Under the pieces are notes generated by a model, which saw only the letters and a program-made list of their open reading frames with translations, ran no database searches and had not been told where the DNA came from. 64,000 nucleotides of DNA from Bursaphelenchus xylophilus (taxonomy: Eukaryota > Nematoda > Chromadorea > Rhabditida > Aphelenchoididae), in the NCBI GenBank assembly GCA_904066235.2, contig CAJFCV020000004.1, positions 10,850,001 to 10,914,000 on the forward strand, written 5' to 3'. The position numbers and the translations under genes are program-made. Below, in pieces: positions 10,901 through 20,960 of this stretch (positions are counted from its first letter, which is position 1; each line of letters begins with the position of its first letter).

Positions 10901-12586
10901 CCGTTGATGGCAATCCAATGCCGTTGGAGGAAGATTGGGAGATTTTGGCGGACCAATCTGTTCACGGCTTCGTTTTGATCACGTTCGGATCCATCGCCAA
11001 AACCTCCGAGATGCCGCGAAACATCTGGGAGTCGTTGAAAGTGGCGATGAGGGCGTTTAAACAGGTGGTTTTTATCGTAAAATACGAAAATACCGGTAAT
11101 CGAACGGCCTTTGAAAGGAGGGACAACATGGTTTTTACTAATTGGATACCTCAAATGGCCTTGATGAGTAGGTTTGACATCGATTTAGAGGAACACAAGT
11201 TTCAGAGCACCGAAATTACCGCGGAGTCATCACACATGGAGGATGGAGTACGGTGCTGGAATCCATTTCGAATGGACGACCCATGATTTTGATGCCTTTG
11301 TTTGCAGGTGAATTAGAATTTCATTACAAAGACATAGTCTTTGTAAGATATGATATAACATACAATGATATGATATAATACATCCTTGCCTCAAAAGTTA
11401 CTGCGGTCGTTCCAGAAAGTGCGTAGACTTTTTGTCATGGGCCGCACCCTGCACAAAACCCCTTTTTGCGGCGTGAATTTGACCTTCGGCACCGTGCGAG
11501 TGCAGTATCGCTGCACGCTTTTCTCAACGGACCCGGAATTTTGGAAAGGCGAAAAGAAATTGCACAGTGAAAAATGTTTCGAAAACGGTCGCGTCGCATG
11601 CACTGCGTGGTGTGAAAGAAGACCGAAAAAAGTCTACGCATTTTCTGAAACGACTAGTAGCCCTTCCGGAAAGTCGCCGAACTGAAATCAGCAACACGCG
11701 GTGCGCGAAAACAAAAGTCTTCATTGCACTGTGCAATTTCTTGCTTTTCGCACCGTGCAATAGGGCTTTTTTCAGCTGTTGCTCGCACCCTGACTTTTTT
11801 CGAACATTTCAAACATCAAGAGTCAGTATGGCGATTTTTCGAAAGGACTAAAGTGGGGGTCTGATCCACTGACAAAAAAGTACTATTTTGCATCAGCGAA
11901 GAATCAAAAATGTGGCAAAGTGCTTCCCTCTTCAAGCAAAAACACTCCGATTTCAAAAGCGCGCCCGCTCATTTTGGAAAGGGCGCTCCCTTCAAAGAGA
12001 GTTTTTTTCACTTGGAGAGGGAAGCATTTTGCCACATTTTTGATGCTTCCCGGGTGAAAATGGAGATTTTTTTGCCACTTGACCAGCTCGCCCACTGTAT
12101 GTAGACGGCCTAACCCAAAGCGTGTTTTTAGACCACTTCAAGAACGCTCGTGTGATCACTGAAAAAGGCCTTGGGGTGTACGTTGATAAAATGTCCGTTC
12201 GCGCCGATACTTTTGTTCATGCCTTGTCCAGCATCTTAGACGACGACCGGTAAGCTGCATTTACATCATTTTTTATATTCATCGGCATTTTGTTCTCTCC
12301 GAGACTTCACATTTATTGTTTTCATCAACAGTTTCGTATTTCCCCTTCCTTCAGGTATCTAAATCAAAGTCAAAAGTATTCCGCTCTCCTGCAGGACACC
12401 GTGATCCCAACCCACCAATTCTTTGTGTCCACGGTGAACCGCGCCGTCCGCCGGAGCCGCCGATCTCATTGGAAGAAGGCGCTGCGGCCCAAACATTTGG
12501 ATCTCAACCTGTTTCAGCGCCTCCATTTAGACCTTCTGCTAGTTGTGTGCTCACTTTTCTTCCTCTTGCATAAATTAACCAAATGA
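7945..12586 (+). CDS. UDP-glucuronosyltransferase (UGT)
   Basis: ER-membrane enzyme transferring a sugar from UDP-sugar to lipophilic small molecules. Exons: 7945-8088, 8929-8988, 9326-9476, 9515-9715, 9756-9823, 10705-11167, 11206-11307, 12132-12249, 12355-12586; 512 aa, all phases consistent. There is a signal peptide of about 15 residues, then FYVPTLSYSHVAFNLKLAE, with His30 at the usual catalytic-His position. Next come YDVGFVEQYDACGLG and WLSATAIYRL. The nucleotide-sugar signature starts ITHGGWSTVLESISNGRPM and runs into the FADHFKNAR end across exons 7/8. A C-terminal membrane segment (LLLVVCSLFFLL) is followed by a short Lys tail (HKLTK), as in ER type I UGTs. Intron 6 is only 38 bp (11168-11205); the others carry Family A, B, C and D repeats. 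The subfamily is not assignable by eye. Confidence 0.93.
8118..8875. repeat. Family C copy with nested palindrome (UGT intron 1)
   Basis: Starts at CTCCAAGTGCGATGCTC and ends GTACTGGAAGCACTTCC. About 8316-8495 is a Family B-like palindrome (GGACCGGATCC...GGATCCGGTCC). Beyond it the Family C arm recurs in inverted orientation, so the whole reads as a compound fold-back. Confidence 0.65.
9164..9304. mobile_element. Family A MITE (UGT intron 2)
   Basis: Family A description: 140-160 bp palindromic elements with ends TCAGTCTGTCGGGAAAATAA, usually flanked by TA, with internal GCGTCGCTGAAGTGAAAAGC and GCCGCGACACAATTCATTTT blocks and no coding capacity; most likely Tc1/mariner-type non-autonomous elements. 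This copy has slightly diverged ends (GCTGTCGGAAAAATAG / TTTTCCCGACGGATTGA). Confidence 0.8.
9876..10128. mobile_element. Family B MITE (UGT intron 5)
   Basis: Family B description: about 250 bp palindromes with ends CAGTGGGGGACCTGATCCAG, flanked by TA, with mirrored blocks TTTTTTGCCACTGG, AAAATGCTTCCCTCTCCAAG and CAAAAGCGCGCC around a short spacer. This copy has TA on both sides (9874-9875, 10129-10130). Confidence 0.88.
10239..10493. mobile_element. Family B MITE, second copy in UGT intron 5
   Basis: Ends CAGTGGCGGACCTGATCC and TTCGCCTCTG. The left flank is TG instead of TA. It sits 110 bp from the previous copy in the same orientation-neutral palindrome form. Confidence 0.82.
11393..11815. 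repeat. Family D repeats (UGT intron 7)
   Basis: Family D description: several palindromic repeats that share the 9-mer GCACNGTGC, flanked by pieces such as CAGAAAGTGCGTAGACTTTT, GCAATAGGCTTTTTT and CGCTCGCACCCTGACTTTTT, often ending ACTAGT. Here a piece at 11400-11690 is followed by a second subtype at 11690-11815. Confidence 0.65.
11851..12097. mobile_element. Family B MITE (UGT intron 7)
   Basis: Ends AGTGGGGGTCTGATCC and CAGCTCGCCCACTG; right flank TA, left flank TA with the first C changed. Central palindrome intact. Confidence 0.8.
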
Positions 12587-12734
12587 TTTTTGACCCACAT
12601 CCCCAACATTTCTTGTAGTTTCGGCCCAACGCGGGCCCATTTGACTTCTGATTCAGCCGGCGAATTAGTCAGCGTCGCCGAGGGTCTCAAAACCGACGCG
12701 AATTTTGAAATACTTGCTGCTGCATGGAAGTGAA

Positions 12735-14254
12735 ATGAAACTTCTTGTAGCTCTAACCACTGTTTGTAGTGTTGCCTTGCGCTGCGATGGCCTCACGGAC
12801 TCGGAGCGACAATACGTCGTGGATCTGCATAATCAGTTCCGAAGCCAGATGGCGCTCGGACAGGCCGCCGGCTACGGTGGATTCCTGTTTCCGCAGGCTT
12901 CAGACATGCAAAAGTTTGTAAGCGAGTTTGTGTTTCTGCTTCGTATTATCGGTCTGTCGGGAAAATAATGAGTATGATGTCGCTGCGCCTAATCGTGTCG
13001 CTCAAGTGAAAGCAATTTGATTTTGCCGCGACACAATTTATTTTCTCATCGGCGATGCGATTTTCGATGCGACAGAGTGCTCATTATTTTCCCGACACGC
13101 TGACACAGTTCTAGAAAATAGGATAGTATCGGTTTGTCGGGAACACCATGAGCGAATGTCGCTCGCCAGTCGTGTCAAGTGAAATGCAGTTTGATCTTGC
13201 CGCAGCACAATTAATTTTCTCGTCGGCGATACGATTTTCGATGCGACAGAGCACCCATTATTTTCCAGACAGGATGATATAGTCCTAAAATATCGGATAG
13301 TATCGGTTTGTCGGGAAAATAATGAGCGAAATGTCGCTGACCAATCGTATCGCTCAAGTGAAAAGCAATTTGATTTTCCCGCGACACAATTCATCTTCTC
13401 GCCGGCGATGCGATTTTCGCTGCGGCAGACTGCTCATTATTTTCCCGACAGACTGATAATCGACATTGCTTTTGCTCTTCAGCAGTACGATCTGACCCTC
13501 GAAGCGGAGGCGCAGTCATGGGCGGCCAATTGCATTTATCAGCATCCCACGGTCTTGGATTATGGCCAAAACCTGGCACAGTCCTTCGCTACCGATGACA
13601 GTAAGGTTTTGAGTGGGCTTCTATATACAAAATCAGAAAGGTTTATTTGTTTTAAAGACCCGAGGCATTTGTGCGCCGCAATTGGGGTACTTGGCTTTTG
13701 AGAAGGGCAACTCGGAGACCGTAAGGCTTTAGTCACAGCGCAATCATTGCAGTGACCGCCCTAAACGACTCCATGTACGCCTGGTGGACGGAGATCTCGA
13801 TCTATCCGTATGGCCCACAAGTCCTCGTGTTCAGCCATGAAACCGGCCATTTTACGCAGGTAAACGTCTTACTCTTTTATTGTTTGAATCGCATGTCATC
13901 GGTTTGCGAGAACTAACCGGAAATCTTGTGCAACTGACCCCCTCTTCGACCTGGCAAAATACTTCGCTACCGTTATTTTCTCGACAGGCTGATAGCCGAT
14001 ACTTTTCCGGCTTGTCAACTTTTCCCTACGTTTTTCAGATGGCTTGGGCAAACTCGAACCGAGTGGGCTGTGCCGTTCAGTTCTGCACGAACGGCCCTCA
14101 AAATGGCTGGAACTTCGACAACTACGCGTTGACGATTTGCGACTACAGCCCTCCGGGAAACGTGCTCACCGAGCCTTTGTATCTGATCGGGCCGGCATGC
14201 TCCAATTGCCCGTCCTTGGCCGACCAATGCTCGAATGGATTGTGTGTTACGTAG
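12735..14254 (+). CDS. CAP/SCP domain secreted protein (venom allergen-like)
   Basis: Extracellular CAP-superfamily protein. Supported exons are 12735-12917, 13483-13600, 13753-13859 and 14039-14254; phases join consistently (1 nt carried into 13753). Start MKLLVALTTVCSVALRC is a signal peptide. DLHNQFRSQ is the first helix, DYGQNLAQSF the GEN-like loop, WWTEISIY holds the conserved Glu, GHFTQMAWANSNRVGCAV is the CAP1 signature and YALTICDYSPPGN the CAP2 signature (Asp where Asn/Gln/His/Ser is usual). A Cys-rich tail follows. About 207 aa. An extra exon between 13655 and 13720 cannot be excluded. Intron 1 holds three MITEs in a row. Poly(A) signal near 14292. CAP proteins are abundant secretions of parasitic nematodes but occur in free-living ones too. 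Confidence 0.88.
12949..13103. mobile_element. Family A MITE, CAP intron 1, first of three
   Basis: Ends TCGGTCTGTCGGG and CCCGACACGCTGA; both arms present. Confidence 0.85.
13129..13277. mobile_element. Family A MITE, CAP intron 1, second of three
   Basis: Ends TCGGTTTGTCGGG and CCAGACAGGATGA; left arm reads AACACCATGAGC where other copies have AAAATAATGAGC. Confidence 0.8.
13303..13456. mobile_element. Family A MITE, CAP intron 1, third of three
   Basis: Ends TCGGTTTGTCGGG and CCCGACAGACTGA, right end immediately followed by TA. Its right end lies 26 bp from the exon 2 acceptor. Confidence 0.85.
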
Positions 14255-14361
14255 AGACTTTCGCTTTTCAAATGAATCGTCATTACGAAGAAATAAAAGC
14301 GATAATCGCTGTTGGAATTACCTTGAAAGTCATTTTAAATTGCAATAGGCGTATTTTACTG

Positions 14362-14484
14362 TCAGTCTATAGGGAAAGTATTGAGCACTCTGTCGCATCG
14401 CCGCCAAGAAAATGAATTGTGTCGCGGTAAAGTAAACGCGATTGGCATAGCGACATGTGTTTATTATTTTCCCTGACAGGCTGA
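14362..14484. mobile_element. Family A MITE, short copy
   Basis: Ends TCAGTCTATAGGG and CCTGACAGGCTGA, followed by TA. About 123 bp, internally shortened. Confidence 0.75.
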
Positions 14485-14647
14485 TACATCGCAAATTTCC
14501 AACTGGCTTCCAGCAATCTGTTTCGGCTACTGTAAGCCATAGCGCACATAAACAGACAAAAACTCCGCAGAGCTCCTTTTGATCAGCGTCGCGTCGACTT
14601 TAATGTCGGCCATGTGTTTGGCGTAAATTTAGACTAAACTTTTATGA

Positions 14648-14792
14648 CTTTGTCGGGAAAATAATGAGTACTCTGTCGCATTCAAAATCACATCGCCTTC
14701 GAAAAAAGTAAATTGTGAATTTTTCAAAATTTTCAATTCAGCGGCGCTATTGCAGCAGCGACATTGCGCTCATTATTTTCCCTACGTACTGA
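14648..14792. mobile_element. Family A MITE, diverged
   Basis: Left end TTTGTCGGGAAAATAATG, right end CATTATTTTCCCTACG TACTGA. Ends degenerate, arms recognisable. Confidence 0.7.
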
Positions 14793-15189
14793 TGTAAGCT
14801 TGATTCTCCTCTTGACGGACTCATTACTACCTCACACTCGCTGTTTGACCTTGCTTAACCTATTGTAAAAAAAAGAGGATGCACGTATCTTGCAGGGAAA
14901 TACGCAACCTCAAATCCCAATTGTCATAGCACTCTTAGGTTTAATCTTTTTTTCATAGTAGAGACTACATAAACCATAGCCTCATTGATTAATCCATAGC
15001 ATCAAATCAAGCCCAAAAAATTCAACAAATCATTTGCGGACGATTTGCTGAGAGCACTTTTAGAAATCCGCATTATCCGCCATTGCAGATTGACCGTTAA
15101 CCATAAAAGGGTTGCGCAAACCCAACCCAAACCTTGAACTTCTCTGCTTAACGGTTGTACCGACGGTTCAACATACTACTGAGGTTATT
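14793..15189. promoter_or_regulatory. Upstream region of the first 175-aa gene
   Basis: Unique-looking sequence without a recognised repeat. A TATA-like CATAAAAG at about 15102-15109 lies 81 bp before the ATG. Confidence 0.35.
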
Positions 15190-16319
15190 ATGAGGATATT
15201 TCTTTTAACCGCGTGCTTGGCATGCATTGCAACTGCGGACGAGTTGGCGGGTGCAAGGAATCAAGTAAAGAGATTTATTAGTAGCCAGCTGAGTGACTCC
15301 ATCATCAACAAGGGAGTTCAGTCGCTGTACAAGAGCGCTTTGGCTGGAGATAGCTATGACACCGCGTGTACTAGTGAGTCCGATTGATTTGCGATGAATT
15401 AACGGCATTACAACTTTTCGGGTCAACGACAGTTCGGGTCGACGATACCTTGGGACCTTGGGTTGCCTAGATTTCTCGTTGTCTGCATGGGGAGGCTACC
15501 AGAAGGCTTTGTTTATGGAAATACAAATATTTTAGGTAAATTGCTGTAATAATATTCAAATAAAACTTCTTAAGGATCTTTATCTTTTGGGCTCAATTTG
15601 GTTTGTTATATCTTATAGTAACTCAGGGTAAAGAAAACTAAGGTTAGTAATAGATAAAATCATAAAAATTGGTCATACTGTTAGTCTTCCTCAAGTCTCC
15701 GCCGAGCCTTCGCTGAGCGTCCGCCGACCATCCCATCCAGCGGCTTTGCCAGACCTCGTAGGCGTTTCCTACAACATTTTCTTGGCCCCTACGCCTAGTA
15801 TCGAGTTTTATTTGTTGACCTGAACTGTCTCTGACCCGAAAAGTATAGATTTGCGGTACTAACTAAGCTTACATCCCTCGCAAATTTTTTGTTTACAGAT
15901 CTCAAAACCGCCGTCAAAAGCGAGTTCTTCTCACAGACCAAGCTCATCAGTGCGTTGATGACGTTGCGTGAGCACCTCTCGGACACTGACGCTTTCCTGG
16001 ATGTTGCCAAACACTCGCTTCGGAAGAAGGCCGCACCTTTTTACAATAAGGTACGGAGAGTAAAATGCGCATATTACTGACCAATTTAGGTGAAGAAGAT
16101 CAAGCCAAAGACGTTGAAGGCTTACAATAAGATCTTTGTGAAGGTAGGTCGATGAACTATCTAAACCTAACCAATCTTTAGATGATAAACAAGAGGATGG
16201 TGAAAGCCGTAGCCACGCTGGTAAAGAGGTCCTCTTCGGCCAAGGACTGGAAATACTTTGTCGACGATCTTTACAACGTCGCGGAGTTCAAGACACTTGG
16301 AATTGCCAGGGTCAACTAA
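15190..16319 (+). CDS. Secreted helical protein, 175 aa, unknown family (paralogue 1)
   Basis: I do not recognise the family. Exons: 15190-15373, 15899-16050, 16090-16143, 16182-16319; all phases close. Residues 1-17 (MRIFLLTACLACIATAD) form a signal peptide. The mature part is rich in Ala, Lys, Leu and Ser with heptad-like spacing and no Pro-rich or Cys-rich segment, so it is probably all-helical and extracellular. The C-terminus SAKDWKYFVDDLYNVAEF matches SANDWKYLVNDFYSVVKF of the gene at 18023-18584, which also has 175 aa and the first intron at the same codon and phase. Intron 1 is 525 bp because a Family E repeat fills it. A poly(A) signal AATAAA lies near 16349. Possible role: lipid- or ligand-binding secretion, which is inference only. 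Confidence 0.85.
15403..15852. repeat. Family E repeat (intron of paralogue 1)
   Basis: Family E description: about 330-500 bp with ends GGCGCTACGACTTTTCGGGT and the complement, and internal mirrored CTCCGCCGAGCCTTCGC and CGGCGAAGGCTCGG blocks plus TTTGCCAGGCC. This copy spans nearly the whole intron; ends GGCATTACAACTTTTCGGGT and GACCCGAAAAGT. Confidence 0.75.
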
Positions 16320-16421
16320 TGATCTATAAATGAATCTTGTGTTCTAAAATAAAGTCGATTGTTATATAGTTGATAAGACTGTAAAGTCTTGCATTCAAAG
16401 AAAATTATGCTACAATGGTTA

Positions 16422-16660
16422 AGGCTATTTCGACTTTTCAAGTTAACGACAGCTTGCGTCAACACAAATTTGGTTGATACGAGGCGGAGGAAACGTGGAG
16501 ACCCAAGAGAAGGTTGTTGGAGGTGCCGACAAGGCCTTAAAAACCCGTTGCGATGCTCGGCGGACGCTCGGCGAAGGCTCGGCGATGACTTACAATATGA
16601 CAATTTTTTCTAACTTTAGCTTTCGCCTTTAGTTTTCTTGACCCTGAACTATAATATTAG
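16422..16660. repeat. Family E fragment, 3' of paralogue 1
   Basis: Contains TTTCGACTTTTCAAGTTAAC, CCAAGAGAAGGTTGTTGGAG and GGACGCTCGGCGAAGGCTCG, matching half of the Family E palindrome. Confidence 0.65.
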
Positions 16661-17447
16661 TGCATGAAAAAGACCAGTGCTTGCCCCAAAAAACGAGGCT
16701 TCTGTGTTTGATTTCTATACTACTGCAGTAATAAATGTAAAAACACCTCAAAATGGGTGGTAAGCTCTCCAAGGACTTGATCAATCGTATTATTTTTATA
16801 CGATGAGCTTTTTCTTAGCCTCTGCAACCATGACGAATCAATGCGACTTCCGTATTTTTATAGCGCTTGCTTTTGCATAGCGTTAGCCAGAATCATCTTC
16901 TATAAGGAGAAGTGGCAGGTGGAGGGGATAAAGAAAGATTCCTTATCGTAACGGAGTTTAATTATAGGCGTGAACATCATTTTTTCCTTTTTTGAACTTC
17001 TGAACTGCAAGTATTTTCAGACGAAAGACCACCCACTCTCTTCTTACATTCGCAACATCTCTGCTTTATGTTATCTGACCGGAAAGATCACATAATATTT
17101 CGGGACCATAATACAATCCACATATCTCGAGTTCCGTATCGGCCGGTTGTCACGTCGCTTCGTGATACCGTGAATTATCGGCTCATTATAAACGATTATG
17201 ATCGCCGGATTCCCTGTATATAAAACCGAGGGGATTGAGCAAGAACGCAAGCTCATTTTGGAGGGATAAACTGTGTCATACGATCTGAAACAACAGGTAA
17301 TCCGTTTAAATACCGTAAGGGCGCTCGGTTTGCCACGACGTTCAGGGCTGAATGTGTCGTCATTTTTTCGGCCTTTATCGTTCACATGGTTCGGATTTTA
17401 ATCTAATTCAAAGACTGTAACATATAAATAGGGCTTGTATATTGATA
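16661..17447. promoter_or_regulatory. Unique spacer with a strong TATA-like box
   Basis: No gene or repeat recognised over most of this stretch. TATATAAAA at 17217-17225, in a GC-balanced context, is the best TATA match near the second 175-aa gene. If used, the 5' leader or outron would run across two MITEs to the acceptor at 18019. Confidence 0.35.
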
Positions 17448-17599
17448 TCGGTCTGTGGGGAAAACAATGAGCAATGTCGCTGAGCAATAGGGTCGCTACA
17501 GTCGAAAGAAATTTGATTTTGCCGCGACAAATTTTATTTTCTTGGCGGTGGTGCGATTTTTGATGAGATAGAGTGCTCATTATTTTTCCGACAGGATGA
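17448..17599. mobile_element. Family A MITE
   Basis: Ends TCGGTCTGTGGGG and CCGACAGGATGA with TA on both sides. Confidence 0.82.
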
Positions 17600-17624
17600 T
17601 ATACAAAAAAATATAAGGTTCCTA

Positions 17625-17858
17625 CAGTGGGGGACCTGACCCAGTGGCAAAAAACGTACCATTTTGCATCCAGGAGGTATCAAAAATGTGGCAAAATGCT
17701 TCCCTCTCCAAGTGAAAAAAAACTTTGTTTTGAAGGCTTTGAAAAAACAGTTGGCGCGCTTTTAAAAACGGAGTTTTTTCACGCATCTTGCCACGTTTTT
17801 TGACTCTTTCTGGGTGCAAAATGGTACGTTTCTTGCCACTGGACCAGGTCCCCCACTG
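17625..17858. mobile_element. Family B MITE
   Basis: Ends CAGTGGGGGACCTGACCC and GGTCCCCCACTG, TA on both sides; 234 bp, with part of the right arm (after TTTTTTCACG) deleted. Confidence 0.88.
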
Positions 17859-18022
17859 TAAGTGCAGCTCTCAGATTTTGTCTAGTTCTTGCACCATCAC
17901 TTGTGAGCGGCCCATAATGAATGGGCGACTCCAAGGCTCGACGGCCCGCGACTATTTTCCCCATAGTCCCATACACTCGCTAGTATAGGTATCTTCGCAA
18001 TGCAACCGACTTTTTCCAGGCT

Positions 18023-18584
18023 ATGAAGGTCCTCCTAATCTTACTGCTGGTCCCAGCCCTCGCCTTGGCCGATGATTTGGCTGCCGCCAAAAAGACCTTT
18101 ACCACACTGGTCACCGACGACTTGACCGACGCTTTCGTCACCAAGGCCCTCGTTTCCATCTATAACAGCTCGCGGGAAAAGCTCAACTTCAAGGCGGCTG
18201 CGAATGGTAAGAAATTTGCGAATCCTTGAACTGATTACAGCCGTCATCGATGCGGTGGAGGACGACGTGGTGTCGCAGAGCAAGTTCTATTCGCCCGCTC
18301 TCGCCTTCTACAACCATGTCAGCAACATGAAGACCTTTGAGAAGGAGTTCATCGCCGCTGCAACGCCCTCGCTCGGCGGCGCTTACAGAAAGTTGTTGAA
18401 GCGCGCTCCAAAGACCCAATTGGCCTACTCAAAAGCCGTCAAGCAGCTGATTACGAAGAAGGTGGGCAAACAACTGCTAACCAACGTGAAGAAGGCGCTC
18501 TCCGCAAACGACTGGAAGTATTTGGTCAACGATTTCTATAGTGTGGTCAAGTTCGGCCAGTACGGTATCTCCAAGGTTGCATAA
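18023..18584 (+). CDS. Secreted helical protein, 175 aa, unknown family (paralogue 2)
   Basis: Same unrecognised family as the gene at 15190. Exons 18023-18206 and 18241-18584, giving 175 aa. The single intron is only 34 bp and sits at exactly the same coding position (after nt 184, phase 1) as intron 1 of paralogue 1; introns 2 and 3 of that gene are absent here. Signal peptide MKVLLILLLVPALALA, mature part starting DDLAAAKKTFTTLV. The helical body is rich in Ala, Lys and Leu and ends in KYLVNDFYSVVKFGQYGISKVA. A TTTTTCCAG acceptor ends at 18019, three bases before the ATG, which fits trans-splicing and fixes the start. GC content is higher than flanking DNA, as expected for coding sequence. 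Confidence 0.87.
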
Positions 18585-18788
18585 GTGATACACATGTGCA
18601 TGTAATGCTGACCGAAAGGGTTTCAAGGTTTGATTATTAAAGATTTCGTGTTATTTTGGGTCTTGCTTCCAGTAAAAATGCTTTTAAAGGTTTCAACGCT
18701 GTGTAGAACGTAAAACAAACCTCCGTAAATTGCAAGAGTACATTTTAGGCCAAAACGAACCTCCGAACTAAGAAACTCTTCTATCGTT

Positions 18789-18860
18789 CAGTCAGGAAAA
18801 TAATAAGCGATGTCGCTGCCCGGTCGCGCAGCTGAAGTAAGAAGCAATTTAACATTGCCG
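18789..18860. mobile_element. Family A MITE, left-arm fragment
   Basis: Begins TCAGTCAGGAAAATAATAAG and continues through CGCAGCTGAAGTAAGAAGCA; the right arm is missing. Confidence 0.65.
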
Positions 18861-18947
18861 CTTTTGTTGGTTGGGGTTATCGTCTCAAAGAGGGGGGTAC
18901 TTTCGACTCTGATTGCATCCTGGGTGCAGCAAATTGCATCCCTTTTA

Positions 18948-19102
18948 TCAGTCTGTCGGGAAAATAATGAGCACAATGTCGCATCCAAAATCGCGGCGCT
19001 GAAGTGAAGAGCACTTTGATTCTGCCGCGACACAATTGGTTTTCTCGGTGAGCGGTGCGATTTCCAATGCGACAGAACGCTCATTATTTTCCCGACAGCC
19101 TG
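18948..19102. mobile_element. Family A MITE
   Basis: Ends TCAGTCTGTCGGG and CCCGACAGCCTGG; TA at the left flank. Confidence 0.85.
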
Positions 19103-19281
19103 GTAGGGCGAATATAATTGGCGATCCCCTGCGGTTGTTTATATTGAGGTTTTACGAGGCAGGCCAAAAAGTCCTGGCATCTTTTCGCACGGCTCCTATG
19201 AATTTCACTGGTCGCTGCTTGAAAAATCACGACAAGGTTTTTTCAAGTCCACTGTTGTTCAAGACTTCATTGGCCCACCTA

Positions 19282-19591
19282 TCAGTCTGTCGGGAAAATA
19301 ATGCATACAACGCACGGCATTCTGTTACTTTTGGGACACAACCCGTCTTCCCAAAATTTTTCTATTTTTTCAAAGTGGATCAACTTCTTTAACTCATTGC
19401 TCGCTAGCCGTTGAAGCTAAAGGCTTGAAAATTGGCACGGATGTAGAACACAGGCTCTGCTTTCAGAATATATAAATATCCAAAATCGCGTCGCTGAAGT
19501 GGAAAGCAATTTGACTTTGGCGCGACATAGTTTATTTTCTCGGTGAGTTTTTCTATGCGAAAAAGTACTCATTATTTTTCCGACAGACCAA
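19282..19591. mobile_element. Family A MITE interrupted by about 150 bp
   Basis: Left end TCAGTCTGTCGGGAAAATAA at 19282; right arm from about 19475 (AAAATCGCGTCGCTGAAGTG) to 19591. The middle segment belongs to no family I recognise. Confidence 0.6.
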
Positions 19592-20182
19592 TAGCATTTT
19601 ATTTTCATGAGTCCACTGACATCTACAACTAGTCGAATTACTTTGCTTTAACTCCATGTTACTAATTCGCCAACCTCTCTCCATTTACGACGCGTGCAAA
19701 AGACGCCATCATTACGACAAACTCGATGAGTCATCGTTCCGAAAAAGACGTTCCGAACTTGTTTTTCGTTGCATTTTCTCTCGACAACGAAATTAAACCC
19801 GATTCAATGAGGCAAATCGGGAGAGAGGTGGGCCCGGTTTCCGGAGTTGGCTGAATTCTCCGGTGCTGACGTCATTTTACAAATAATATTCAAGACAAAA
19901 ACACAATGTCAAATGAAAGCGTCTCGAGAGTTTATGGACGGCCATTGGTTCCACTTTGCAGCGGGATGAAGGCGTTGCGGTATAAATTGATGAGCGGTTG
20001 CCGCAATGACCATATTTGAATACACAATCGGTTGGTTGTTGAAAAAGGCTTCAAGGTGGCTGAAAGTGGCTTGTAATCGGTCTCTTTGTCTTCTGCAGCC
20101 TCATTTTTGCGGATGAGAGTAATCGTTTTGGGAGTTGAGGAGGTCGACAAGGTTTTCCATCGATTTAGCGGTATTATTCTTA
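19592..20182. other. Unique spacer with AP-1-like and CRE-like palindromes
   Basis: No repeat recognised. CGATGAGTCATCG (19724-19736) is a perfect palindrome around an AP-1-type core and TGACGTCA (19867-19874) is a perfect CRE core. No exon could be supported. Confidence 0.4.
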
Positions 20183-20331
20183 TCAACATGTCGGGAAAAT
20201 AATGTGCACAATGCCGCTGCGCCGATCGCTTCGCTGAAGAGAAAAGAAATTTGATTTTACACAATTCATTTTCTCGGTGGCAATGCGAGTTTCGATGCGG
20301 CAGAATGCTCATTATTTTCCCGACAGACTGA
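20183..20331. mobile_element. Family A MITE
   Basis: Ends TCAACATGTCGGG and CCCGACAGACTGA, right flank TA. Confidence 0.83.
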
Positions 20332-20515
20332 TATTTACTAGGGTTTGGCCTGAAGATCTCGGTCGTTTCTGGAAACCGCAAAGAGGATCTAAATGTCTTT
20401 TAAAAGTGCTTCATCTAAACTTCTGCCAAGGTTTATCAAAACCGGAGCGGCGAATTTGGAACACTTCCACTGTAAGCCAAGTCTCTGGAAAACGCAGGCA
20501 AGGTTGTGCCTACTA

Positions 20516-20670
20516 TCGGTCTGTCGGGAAAATAAAGGCGGATTTTCGCAGCAAAATGTCTCGCCTCGCGGCTATCGCGCACCAAATCCCAAGCCGCGGC
20601 TTGCAGTCGCAAAGCGATGATGGGCGATTCCGAGGTGCGACGATCCACCGTTATTTTTCCGACAGACTGA
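20516..20670. mobile_element. Family A MITE, GGCGGATCGTCGC subtype
   Basis: Subtype with AATAACGGCGGAT next to the ends in place of AATAATGAGC, and internal CCGCGGCTTG and GCGATGATGGGCG blocks. Ends TCGGTCTGTCGGG and CCGACAGACTGA, followed by TA. Confidence 0.85.
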
Positions 20671-20796
20671 TACTAGGCGGGCCAAAAAGTCTGTGCAGTT
20701 TTTTCGGTGACAGGGTGCGCCTGCAAGTCGCAGCGGCATGTGCAAAAAACGCAGCATGCAAATTCTACGGAGTTTATGGCACGACTAATATTTTTT

Positions 20797-20960
20797 GTCT
20801 GTCGGGAAAATTGTGATGGGTCTTTTCAGTAAAATATTTCGCCTCATCGAAAAAAGGGTATAGTCGCATATCAGATTTCTAACTTCGGCTAGCCGTCGCA
20901 AAGCAATGATGTGGCAATTCCAAGCCGCCACAAGCCCACATTATTTTCCTGACAGAGTGA
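20797..20960. mobile_element. Family A MITE, diverged subtype
   Basis: Ends TTGTCTGTCGGG and CCTGACAGAGTGA, right flank TA; inner arm resembles the TCGTCGAGAAACG version at 24304. Confidence 0.72.

Noticed and set aside
20277..20816. Recurring peptides such as YQSVGKI and YYRSVGKI in many ORFs
   Set aside because: They are translations of Family A ends (TATCAGTCTGTCGGGAAAAT), not a protein family.
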